From assembly GCF_046524175.1 (NCBI RefSeq), contig NZ_JBEFZF010000005.1, positions 248,001 to 312,000 of the forward strand: a stretch of DNA of 64,000 nt. The letters run 5' to 3'. Below are positions 17,868 through 25,949 of the stretch, in pieces. The notes beneath the pieces are model-generated. The model was not told the DNA's origin and did no database searches. It saw only the letters and a list, made by a program, of their open reading frames with translations. The position numbers and the translations under genes are program-made. Each line of letters opens with the position of its first letter. Position 1 is the first letter of the stretch. This DNA is from Spongiivirga sp046524175. GTDB taxonomy: Bacteria > Bacteroidota > Bacteroidia > Flavobacteriales > Flavobacteriaceae.

Positions 17868-19004
17868 TTGCAGGATTTTGATGCTATAAGACCCTTTCAT
17901 GACCACGAAGTGCAAGCTGTATTGCAGCAAAGCGTGCAACACCCTATGGTCAAAGCCTTATTAAACTTTACATTCCCAGATAAGGAAGAACATGAAATTA
18001 AGGCAATTCTAGACAACTGCAGGTCTATTCAGGATTTTCAATCAAAAGTAATTTATCACTCAGTTCAAAATGTATTGGCTCGTAGTTGTGAAGCATTTAC
18101 CACTAGCGGTTTTGATAAATTAGACAGCGATCAACCATATTTATACATTTCAAATCACCGTGATATTATATTGGACACCAGTTTGCTTAATGTAGCACTA
18201 TATGATCATGATTTGATTATGACAGCCTCTGCCATTGGCAGCAATTTAGTACACAAGCCGTTCTTAATGGCATTGTCAAAACTAAACAGAAACTTCATGA
18301 TTATGCGTAACCTTGCCCCCAGAGAAATGCTAAAAAGCTCGCAATTAGTTTCTGATTACATAAAACATTTGTTGCTAGAAGATAATCGCTCAGTCTGGAT
18401 AGCTCAGCGAGAAGGTCGCACCAAAGATGGTGATGACCAAACCCAACAAGGTGTGCTAAAAATGATAAGTATGGCGGCAGAAGGAGATTCCTTTGAGTAT
18501 TTCAAAAAAATAAAAATTGTTCCTGTTGCTATTTCTTACGAATACGATCCGACTGATATATTGAAGATCCCGGAATTGCTGGCGAAAAAAAATCAAATTG
18601 AATATATTAAAACCAATAATGAGGATTTCAATTCGATACTCCAGGGTGCAGCTGGAAATAAAAAACGCATCCACATTGCGGCAGGTAAGCCACTCAATAA
18701 TGAATTAACTGATATTCAAAAAAACGAGCATCCGCTAAATAAAAAACTAACTGACCTCAAGGATTGCATTGACGCTTCTATATATAAAAACTACAAACTT
18801 TGGCCTTCTAACTACATAGCTTATGACTTATTGAATAAGACCAATAAGTATGAAAAAATGTACAACGAAAAAGAAAAAAGGCAATTTGACAGGCGTGTGG
18901 AACGAAGGGTCGATCCTAAAAACAAACAGGAATTAGAGGAATTTCTGGGCATGTACGCAAACCCGGTGGTCAATTCTTTAAAACCTCAAATAGAAATGGC
19001 TTAA
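17868..19004 (+). CDS. PlsC-like glycerolipid acyltransferase family protein
   Basis: The 378-residue protein contains an acyltransferase core: motif I reads SNHRDIILD, motif II region NRNFMIMRNLAPREM, motif III REGRTKDGDDQ, and a later VPVAISYEYDP. Such enzymes put acyl chains on glycerol phosphate or lysolipids at the inner membrane face. The first motif has five residues between His and Asp rather than the usual four (HX4D). The start is a TTG at 17868, chosen because it gives the N-terminus QDFDAIRPF directly and no ATG lies nearby. The C-terminal 60 residues are very charged. It converges on the ACT-like gene. The exact lipid substrate is unknown. Confidence 0.8.
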   Translation: MQDFDAIRPFHDHEVQAVLQQSVQHPMVKALLNFTFPDKEEHEIKAILDNCRSIQDFQSKVIYHSVQNVLARSCEAFTTSGFDKLDSDQPYLYISNHRDIILDTSLLNVALYDHDLIMTASAIGSNLVHKPFLMALSKLNRNFMIMRNLAPREMLKSSQLVSDYIKHLLLEDNRSVWIAQREGRTKDGDDQTQQGVLKMISMAAEGDSFEYFKKIKIVPVAISYEYDPTDILKIPELLAKKNQIEYIKTNNEDFNSILQGAAGNKKRIHIAAGKPLNNELTDIQKNEHPLNKKLTDLKDCIDASIYKNYKLWPSNYIAYDLLNKTNKYEKMYNEKEKRQFDRRVERRVDPKNKQELEEFLGMYANPVVNSLKPQIEMA

Positions 19005-19020
19005 TTAAAATACGCTAACC

Positions 19021-19680
19021 CTATAATCCCTTTAAATTTTTGATTACACCAAATGCTTTGTCCACCTGGTCTTCACTAACAAGAATGGTAAACTCATAAG
19101 AAGTAGAAATCACCTCATATATATTAACCCCTTCCCATGATAAGCGTTGGAAAATGAAATAATAAATTCCCGGAATACTCACATTTTCCTTTGGAAGCTT
19201 TACCGTAATTGAAGAAAGATTTTCTTGTTTTTCAATAAGTTGTTCTCCTCTAAATATCTCTTCAACCAAATCAGACAAACTATTACTGATTACAATATTG
19301 GATTCGCCAACCCCCCTTGAGGAAGTATAAAAAGCCGATTTATTATTGTAAATCTTTGAAATTAGCTGTGCCTGTTTGCTCAACAGACTATCGGATACCT
19401 TATAGGTATAATCATTTAACGACGAACGCACTGTAATTTCGCCTATATCCTTTAACGTCTTTACAATGCGATGTGTTGCCCGAAATTCTAACTCACCAGA
19501 AAGTCTTTTAAGTGCCATGACAATTGCACCATTGCGCACATCTTTACCTAAGGTATTTTCTACTTCAGGCTTAATGTTTCTGGAAAGAGAAGTTAAATTA
19601 ATAATGCCCTGAGAAAGTGCACTGAGTAGAAAAGGTTTCGATTTAATGTATTCTTCTACTACCGAAGAAATTGTTTTCAT
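19021..19680 (-). CDS. Conserved protein with C-terminal ACT-like (aspartate-kinase-type) region
   Basis: I do not recognise a characterised function. Residues 1-100 look helical and may form a winged-helix-like unit (SQGIINLTSLSRNI, RNGAIVMALKRL). Residues about 140-219 have the beta-alpha-beta pattern of an ACT domain, including SIPGIYYFIFQRLSWEGVN and a final strand YEFTILVSEDQVDKAF. Similar proteins in this phylum tend to be labelled aspartate kinase, but no kinase domain is present. An amino-acid-sensing regulator is a reasonable guess. It lies 159 bases downstream of yraN on the same strand, separated by a perfect hairpin. Confidence 0.6.
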   Translation of the reverse strand: MKTISSVVEEYIKSKPFLLSALSQGIINLTSLSRNIKPEVENTLGKDVRNGAIVMALKRLSGELEFRATHRIVKTLKDIGEITVRSSLNDYTYKVSDSLLSKQAQLISKIYNNKSAFYTSSRGVGESNIVISNSLSDLVEEIFRGEQLIEKQENLSSITVKLPKENVSIPGIYYFIFQRLSWEGVNIYEVISTSYEFTILVSEDQVDKAFGVIKNLKGL

Positions 19681-19799
19681 TGGTCCTGGTTTTAACTATT
19701 GGTAGGTATTCAAAAAAACATTTAAGACGACTCCTATTAATAATCTACTTAGTAAATAGGAATTACAAAAATACATAAAACTAACAAAAAAGCAAGATT

Positions 19800-19837
19800 A
19801 TAACACTAATTGTTTTAAATAAAACAATTAGTGTTAT
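19800..19837. terminator. Perfect 18-bp hairpin just after yraN
   Basis: From 19800 to 19837 the sequence is a perfect inverted repeat with arms of 18 bp and a 2-base centre (AA), rich in A and T. It begins 2 bases beyond the yraN stop codon on the minus strand. It probably ends yraN transcription, although the T run expected on that strand is poor; on the plus strand it is followed by TTTT. Confidence 0.5.
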
Positions 19838-19839
19838 TT

Positions 19840-20217
19840 TTAAAAATGATAGAATGCATCTTTTAAATGTTCAATTTTTGTCCCCAATTTATTTGAAATG
19901 ATCGCAATTATATCAAAACGCAGTTCATAATCCAGTTGATTTTCGTTTAAGTAATGATCCATTGCCTGAACTAATAAACTTATCTTCTTTTTGGTCACAG
20001 TATCTTGAGGATCGCCAAATTCGGACGTCGATCTTGTTTTTACCTCAACTGCAATAACTACTTCGTTTTTTAACGCAACTATATCAACCTCAGCCTTTTG
20101 GAATCTAAAATTAGTTTCCAATATCTGATATCCTTTTCTTTTTAAATACGCTATTGCTTTATCTTCTCCTTTTTTACCAAGATCATTATGTTGCGCCATA
20201 AGTTGAATGTTCGACAT
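19840..20217 (-). CDS. yraN: YraN-family (UPF0102) nuclease-like protein
   Basis: The 125-residue protein has the YraN pattern: LGKKGEDKAIAYLKRKGY, then ETNFRFQKAEVDIVAL with the metal-binding Asp, and VIAVEVKTRS with the Glu-x-Lys of the PD-(D/E)XK nuclease fold. Role is poorly defined in the family; a link with DNA processing is supposed. The start at 20217 yields a 10-residue lead-in; a second ATG four to seven codons later is also possible. Its stop abuts the hairpin at 19800-19837. Confidence 0.9.
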   Translation of the reverse strand: MSNIQLMAQHNDLGKKGEDKAIAYLKRKGYQILETNFRFQKAEVDIVALKNEVVIAVEVKTRSTSEFGDPQDTVTKKKISLLVQAMDHYLNENQLDYELRFDIIAIISNKLGTKIEHLKDAFYHF

Positions 20218-20380
20218 CTAAATAGCTTAAACAAACCGTACTTAAAAGGATTGCGCTATGTTAAATTCTTAAATTTTTATAAAATAAAATTCGCAATTTT
20301 TAGTTAACTAATTATATTTAAAGACAATAACCTACTTTAAATTAACCAATGCACAAGCTAGCATTTATTAACTAACGACT

Positions 20381-21880
20381 ATGGAAACATTAATGACGTG
20401 CAACACGGGCACTTTGGCACCCTATGTTCCTACCCCTGCAAACCCTTGGAATGAAGAGAAAGTAAATCACGTTTTTAGAAGATTAGCCTTTGGCGGTTCT
20501 AAACAGGAGATTGAAGATGCGCTGCTACTAACTCCCGGACAATTAATTGATCAAATTTTTGCAGATGCAAAAGCCTTACCGGCAACTCCTCCTCCCTTTT
20601 GGGCCAATTGGACAGTAAATGACTATCCGGTCACTATCGATCCAATGAGTCCTGTCCCGGCAGATGAGCAAAGGGAAGAACAAATTCGAGATCAATCTAA
20701 CGAACAATTTAGAGATTGGCAATTACAAGGAATTAAAGATCTTAAAGCGAACGGCTTTAGAGAACGTATGGTGTTTTTCTGGAGTAATCATTTGGTAACA
20801 GAACGCCGAGTCTATGACGCTCCTTCTTATTTATACCAGTATTACAATTTATTACAAACGCTTTTTCTTGGTAATTTTAAAACGTTGGTGATGGAGATAG
20901 GATTGTCTAACGCCATGTTAGACTACTTAGACGGTCGCCAAAACTTTCGTGCTAATCCAAATGAGAATTATGCGCGTGAATTATACGAATTATTTACCCT
21001 TGGCGAAGGAAACGGTTATACCGAAGATGATATTGTGGAAACTGCAAGGGCACTTTCCGGATATGTGAATCGACCAGTTGATTGGGGTCCCATCACATTC
21101 GATGCCACAGAATTTGATGATGGCAACAAAACCATTTTTGGTCAAACAGCAAATTTTGATTATCAAGGTGTTCATGATAATCTGTTTACACAACGCACTC
21201 AATTAATAGCCGAATTCATTTGCGAAAAAATGTATCGCTATTTTGTGAGCCCTACAGTTTCTGAAGACATCGTATCCGGCATGGCGCAAACCATGATCGC
21301 TAATAATTTCGAATTAGAGCCTGTTTTACTGCAGTTATTTAAAAGTGAACACTTTTTTAATGAGTTTGCATTCGGTACAATAATTAAGAGTCCTTATGAT
21401 ACTGCTCTTATATATTTAAATGAGACCAGTCTACCTATTGAAGATGCAATGCTTCGCCGCTTAGTTCAGTTTACTGGTTTATTACAACAGGAAATCTTCA
21501 ATCCTGTTGATGTGGCTGGTTGGCAACGTAATAAAACCTGGATCAACTCGAGTACGCTTACATTGCGTTGGCAAATGATTGAGGTATTGACGTTTGACAT
21601 TTATAATCGTGATCCAGAATCTTTACGAGCATATGGCAAATCGATTGCTGGATTAAATAATGATCCAGAACAGGTCACTCAACTTATTGTTGACACCTTA
21701 CTAGCTAAAGGGTTAACATTAGGATCTGAGTACGATGTTGCTACTGACACATTTAAAAGTGAAGTCCCCGAAAACTATTTTGAAGCTGGTTTATGGAATC
21801 TCGATTGGGAATCCGCACCCCTTCAAATGACATTTTTATTAGTTCATATTGCCCGTTTACCCGAATACCAACTTAAATAA
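20381..21880 (+). CDS. DUF1800 domain protein
   Basis: The 499-residue protein is a DUF1800 family member: VNHVFRRLAFGGSKQE near the start, RERMVFFWSNHLVTE, the highly typical ANPNENYARELYELFTLGEG, YTEDDIVETARALSG, and a C-terminal PVDVAGWQ. No signal peptide is evident. It lies 6 bases before a DUF1501 gene. DUF1800/DUF1501 pairs are common in Bacteroidota and Planctomycetota; sulfatase- or phosphatase-like folding of DUF1501 is known, but the joint function is not. Strong family assignment, unknown role. Confidence 0.9.
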   Translation: METLMTCNTGTLAPYVPTPANPWNEEKVNHVFRRLAFGGSKQEIEDALLLTPGQLIDQIFADAKALPATPPPFWANWTVNDYPVTIDPMSPVPADEQREEQIRDQSNEQFRDWQLQGIKDLKANGFRERMVFFWSNHLVTERRVYDAPSYLYQYYNLLQTLFLGNFKTLVMEIGLSNAMLDYLDGRQNFRANPNENYARELYELFTLGEGNGYTEDDIVETARALSGYVNRPVDWGPITFDATEFDDGNKTIFGQTANFDYQGVHDNLFTQRTQLIAEFICEKMYRYFVSPTVSEDIVSGMAQTMIANNFELEPVLLQLFKSEHFFNEFAFGTIIKSPYDTALIYLNETSLPIEDAMLRRLVQFTGLLQQEIFNPVDVAGWQRNKTWINSSTLTLRWQMIEVLTFDIYNRDPESLRAYGKSIAGLNNDPEQVTQLIVDTLLAKGLTLGSEYDVATDTFKSEVPENYFEAGLWNLDWESAPLQMTFLLVHIARLPEYQLK

Positions 21881-21886
21881 AAAGCT

Positions 21887-23518
21887 ATGTGCAACCATCA
21901 TAATACAGGGCGTACTGCCCCAGTGAGCCCACAAAAAGTAGACAAGCACGCTTTAGAGCACAAAAAATGGAACCGACGTTCTTTCTTGCAGGCCCTTGGT
22001 CTTGCCACAGGAGGAAGCTTTATGTTGGCCAATAGTCCTATTACCTATGCGCAACCTTCACGATTAGCATCAGCAATTAGTCAGGCCGAAGGAGATCGCG
22101 TTGTCATTATCATTCGTTTGAGTGGAGGTAACGACGGTTTAAATACCATTGTACCTATTTACGATTATGACACCTATGCCCAAAGGCGCCCTAATATTCG
22201 AATTTTAGAAGAACAGCTGACCAACCTTTCCCCTGATTTTGGCATACCAAATTACCTTACCGCTATGGAACAAATGTGGGGAGATGGAGCTATGAAAGTG
22301 GTGCATGGTGTAGGTTACGAAAATCAAAATTTATCGCATTTTACAGGATCTGATAATTGGGCGAATACCAATCCCGGAGAAACTGATTACACCGGTTGGA
22401 TGGGTCGCTACTTTGAAGGTAAGTTCCCTGATTATTTATTAGATCCACCACCAATGCCTGCTGCTATACAAATTGGCAGCATAGGCAATCTCATTTTTGA
22501 CGGGATAGAAACTAATTACGCATTTACCGTTGCTAATCCGCAACGATTATTCGAGATCGCTTCCGGTGGAGATTTATATGACACATCTCAAATACCTGAT
22601 TGTACTTACGGTGAACAATTACAGTTCATGAAAGGCTCTGCTAACAATACCATAACCTACGCAGGCGTGATACATGAAGCCTTTCAACGTTCGTTCGATA
22701 CCGCAAACTATACAGATACAAGAATGGGACGTCAACTTCGTATCGTATCTCGTTTAATCAAAGGAAATTTAGGCACTAAAGTATATATGATTAGCCTTGG
22801 CGGTTTCGATACACATTCGGGACAACTAGAGGCCCATCAAAGACTAATGCTCGATTTATCTAATAACCTTCAAATATTTTATAACGATCTAGCTACTGTT
22901 GAGAAAGATCGTGATGTATTAAGTATGACCATTTCTGAATTTGGTCGTAGGGTAGAAGAAAACGGATCAGCTGGTACTGATCATGGATCAGCAAGTAACA
23001 TGATGTTATTTGGACCCGGATTAGAGGACAATGGATTTATTGGAAACCACCCTGACCTACAGGCACTCGATAGACGCGGAAACATGAATTTTAGTGTTGA
23101 TTTTAGAGCCGTTTACGGTACTGTCATGAAAGAGTGGCTTTGTATTGAAAGCGATATTGTCGATCAGGCACTATACAACACATATGAAGATCTTGATTTA
23201 GGTTTTGGTTGTGTATCCAGTCTTGATGTGGAAGAAGATATTACTGAAGATACCGCAGATTTTATTCACAACGCCATTTATGATGATAACGGACAGACAT
23301 CCATTTATATCAATGCGCCAAAAGCGATGCATATGGATGTTAAACTTCACAATGTGTTGGGTCAGGTCATCGCTACTTTACGAAATGAAATGATGCCCGA
23401 AGGTGTTTCTACTATCAATATTAAAGAAGAAGCGAATATGCGTCTCGCCACCGGGCAATATATTTACCGCATCGCTACAATTGATAGAAATTATAGTAGA
23501 ACGGTACTTCTTCGATAA
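21887..23518 (+). CDS. DUF1501 protein with Tat-type signal and T9SS sorting domain
   Basis: The 543-residue protein begins with a 29-residue lead and a twin-arginine motif, NRRSFLQALGLATGG (R30-R31), marking folded export by Tat. The DUF1501 body follows (VIIRLSGGNDGLNTIVP, SHFTGSDNW, LGGFDTHSGQ, SEFGRRVEENGSAGTDHG), with an alkaline-phosphatase-like layout of metal-binding residues. The last 75 residues are a T9SS type A sorting domain (VKLHNVLGQVIATL, YIYRIATIDRNYSRTVLL). It therefore appears to cross the inner membrane folded and the outer membrane by T9SS. It is coupled to the DUF1800 gene and ends at a strong terminator. Confidence 0.9.
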   Translation: MCNHHNTGRTAPVSPQKVDKHALEHKKWNRRSFLQALGLATGGSFMLANSPITYAQPSRLASAISQAEGDRVVIIIRLSGGNDGLNTIVPIYDYDTYAQRRPNIRILEEQLTNLSPDFGIPNYLTAMEQMWGDGAMKVVHGVGYENQNLSHFTGSDNWANTNPGETDYTGWMGRYFEGKFPDYLLDPPPMPAAIQIGSIGNLIFDGIETNYAFTVANPQRLFEIASGGDLYDTSQIPDCTYGEQLQFMKGSANNTITYAGVIHEAFQRSFDTANYTDTRMGRQLRIVSRLIKGNLGTKVYMISLGGFDTHSGQLEAHQRLMLDLSNNLQIFYNDLATVEKDRDVLSMTISEFGRRVEENGSAGTDHGSASNMMLFGPGLEDNGFIGNHPDLQALDRRGNMNFSVDFRAVYGTVMKEWLCIESDIVDQALYNTYEDLDLGFGCVSSLDVEEDITEDTADFIHNAIYDDNGQTSIYINAPKAMHMDVKLHNVLGQVIATLRNEMMPEGVSTINIKEEANMRLATGQYIYRIATIDRNYSRTVLLR

Positions 23519-23540
23519 GCAAATAAATTATCGCATAATA

Positions 23541-23576
23541 AAAAAGCCCGTAAGCTTCATTCTTATGGGCTTTTTT
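23541..23576 (+). terminator. Rho-independent terminator after the DUF1800/DUF1501 pair
   Basis: AAAAAGCCCGTAAG pairs with CTTATGGGCTTTTTT (one wobble) around a short loop and ends in a T run. The A run on the other side could let it act in both directions. Confidence 0.88.
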
Positions 23577-23671
23577 GCATCTACTGTTTTTTATTTATTA
23601 GATGTAATTCGCTATGCAACACTTCAATTGACATCGACTTAATTACGATGGCTCATTTCATTACAATGCTT

Positions 23672-23679
23672 TATTTTTG
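23672..23679 (+). promoter_or_regulatory. Candidate -7 element of metG
   Basis: TATTTTTG matches TAnnTTTG and ends 20 bases before the ATG at 23700. It overlaps the GTG at 23679, which argues that translation starts at 23700. Confidence 0.6.
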
Positions 23680-23699
23680 TGCCTTCAGAAAATCCATTT

Positions 23700-25775
23700 A
23701 TGTCAGCATCAAAACAACGCTATACTATAACAGCCGCGCTACCCTATACTAACGGACCCATTCATATTGGTCATTTAGCCGGGGTTTATGTCCCAGCCGA
23801 TATTTATGCACGATACCTTCGCCTAACAGATAATGACGTATTATTTGTTTGCGGAAGTGATGAACATGGTGTGGCGATACCGATGAAGGCTAAAAAAGAA
23901 GGTGTTTCTCCTCAGGAGGTTATTGACAAATATCATGGCATTATCAAACAGTCGTTTGCTGATTTTGGTATTGCCTTTGACAATTATTCACGTACCTCAG
24001 CTAAGATACATCACGAAACTGCCTCTCAATTTTTTAAAACATTACATGCTAAAGGTGATTTTATTGAAGAAGTTACCGAGCAATTATATGATGCCGAAGC
24101 GGATCAATTTTTAGCGGATCGTTTTGTTACCGGCACCTGTCCTAACTGCGGAAATGAAGAAGCCTATGGCGATCAGTGTGAAAACTGCGGTAGCTCATTA
24201 AATGCCACTGATTTGATTAACCCGAAGTCGACTATTTCAGGCGCAAAGCCAACTTTAAAACAAACTAAGCACTGGTTTTTACCATTAGATCGTTATACCG
24301 ATTTTCTAACAGAGTGGATCGTAAAAGGACATAAAAAAGATTGGAAAGCTAATGTCTATGGGCAATGTAAATCGTGGATCGATGATGGATTGAAGCCTCG
24401 GGCAGTAACACGAGACCTAGATTGGGGGATTCCGGTTCCTGTTGAAGGTGGCGAAGGCAAAGTACTTTATGTTTGGTTCGATGCACCTATTGGCTATATC
24501 TCATCTACGAAAGAATGGGCCGAGCGCGAAGGAAAAGATTGGCAACCCTATTGGAAGGACAAAGACACGAAATTAGTCCATTTTATAGGGAAGGATAATA
24601 TCGTTTTTCACTGTATCATATTCCCATCGATGTTAAAAGCAGAAGGCAGTTATATACTTCCTGAAAATGTGCCGGCTAACGAATTTTTAAATTTAGAAGG
24701 TAACAAGCTCTCCACCTCAAAAAACTGGGCGGTTTGGCTGCATGAGTATTTAGAAGAGTTTCCTGATAAGCAAGATGTACTTCGCTACGCTTTAACCGCT
24801 AACGCCCCGGAAAATAAGGATAATGACTTTACATGGAAAGATTTTCAAGCTAGGAATAACAACGAGCTTGTTGCGATTTTTGGTAACTTTATTAACCGTG
24901 TAGCGGTACTTACACACAAGTACTATGGTGGTAAAGTTCCTACCCCATCTACCTATAATGAGGTTGATGAACAAGCATTGGCACAGTTAAAAGCATTTCC
25001 TAATATTATTGCAAGTTCCATTGAAAAATACCGATTTAGAGAAGCGAGTCAAGAGTTGATGAATCTTGCTCGTCTTGGCAATAAGTACTTAGCTGATGAA
25101 GAGCCTTGGAAAACCATTAAAACGGATGAAGAGCGAACCAAAACAGTCATGTTTGTGGCACTTCAAATTGCCGCCGGACTTGCTGTTTTAAGTGAGCCCT
25201 TTTTACCGTTTACATCTGGCACGCTTAAAAATATACTCAATGTCACCTCGAGCGCAGTTGATAGGACTATCTCCTGGAGCGATGTTACTTCAAAAGAAGT
25301 TCTTATTCCATCGAGCCATACTATTAATAAAAGTGAGCTCCTGTTCGCTAAAATAGAAGACAAAGAAATACAGGCACAATTGGATAAATTAGAAGCCACT
25401 AAAAAGGCAAACGAAGCGGAAAATAAAACTGCTGAGCCGCAAAAAGAAACCATTACTTTTGATGATTTCACTAAACTCGATATGCGTGTAGGCACCATTA
25501 TTGAAGCAGAAAAAATGCCAAAGGCCAAGAAGTTACTGGTATTAAAAGTAGATACGGGAATTGATACCCGCACCATTGTTTCAGGAATTGCCGAGAGCTT
25601 TAAACCAGAAGATATCATTGGCAAACAAGTTACTGTGCTAGTCAACTTGGCACCAAGAGCATTACGTGGTGTTGAGAGTGAAGGAATGATTTTGATGACC
25701 GAGAATGCCGAAGGCAAATTAGTGTTTGTCAATCCGGATGAGGCTGGAGTGCACAATGGGGAGGGGATTAGCTAA
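23700..25775 (+). CDS. metG: Methionyl-tRNA synthetase with C-terminal tRNA-binding domain
   Basis: This enzyme charges tRNA-Met. The Rossmann core has the HIGH motif as PIHIGHLAG and the KMSKS loop in the variant form GNKLSTSKNW. A zinc knuckle shows CPNCG and CENCG. An anticodon-binding helical domain follows, and the last 110 residues are an EMAPII-like tRNA-binding domain (FDDFTKLDMRVGTIIEAE, LVNLAPRALRGVESEGM). The frame extends up to a GTG at 23679, but the ATG at 23700 (MSASKQRYTIT) fits the family and lies just after the -7 box, so I use it; length 691. Confidence 0.97.
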   Translation: MSASKQRYTITAALPYTNGPIHIGHLAGVYVPADIYARYLRLTDNDVLFVCGSDEHGVAIPMKAKKEGVSPQEVIDKYHGIIKQSFADFGIAFDNYSRTSAKIHHETASQFFKTLHAKGDFIEEVTEQLYDAEADQFLADRFVTGTCPNCGNEEAYGDQCENCGSSLNATDLINPKSTISGAKPTLKQTKHWFLPLDRYTDFLTEWIVKGHKKDWKANVYGQCKSWIDDGLKPRAVTRDLDWGIPVPVEGGEGKVLYVWFDAPIGYISSTKEWAEREGKDWQPYWKDKDTKLVHFIGKDNIVFHCIIFPSMLKAEGSYILPENVPANEFLNLEGNKLSTSKNWAVWLHEYLEEFPDKQDVLRYALTANAPENKDNDFTWKDFQARNNNELVAIFGNFINRVAVLTHKYYGGKVPTPSTYNEVDEQALAQLKAFPNIIASSIEKYRFREASQELMNLARLGNKYLADEEPWKTIKTDEERTKTVMFVALQIAAGLAVLSEPFLPFTSGTLKNILNVTSSAVDRTISWSDVTSKEVLIPSSHTINKSELLFAKIEDKEIQAQLDKLEATKKANEAENKTAEPQKETITFDDFTKLDMRVGTIIEAEKMPKAKKLLVLKVDTGIDTRTIVSGIAESFKPEDIIGKQVTVLVNLAPRALRGVESEGMILMTENAEGKLVFVNPDEAGVHNGEGIS

Positions 25776-25947
25776 CAGTTGGCAGTTGGCAGTTGGCAGT
25801 TGGCAGTTGGCAAAAATCCAATTTACTACCTATTCAATAACCTGAAAACTAAAAACTGATTACTCTTAACGGTTAATAATTCATGGCCCACGTGGTTAAC
25901 TAAAACATATTACTGCGTACTGCCAACTGAAGACTGAAGACTTAAAA
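25776..25947. repeat. Heptamer (7-bp) repeat arrays between metG and tex
   Basis: Five exact copies of CAGTTGG run from 25776 to 25810. After a short gap come degenerate 7-base units on the opposite sense (CTGAAAA, CTAAAAA, CTGATTA, CTCTTAA from 25842). Further units, CTGCGTA, CTGCCAA, CTGAAGA twice and CTTAAAA, fill 25913-25947, ending 2 bases before the tex ATG. CAGTTGG is the complement of CCAACTG, so the arrays face each other and could fold back. No gene is present in this 174-base stretch. Confidence 0.85.
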
Positions 25948-25949
25948 AC

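Noticed and set aside
23679..23699. GTG start giving metG seven extra residues
   Set aside because: The GTG overlaps the -7 box at 23672-23679, so it would lie before the transcription start; ATG 23700 also fits the family N-terminus.
25163..25756. Minus-strand frame of about 197 residues inside metG
   Set aside because: It lies wholly opposite the certain tRNA-binding region of metG and is Ser/Leu-rich without a domain, typical of antisense shadow.
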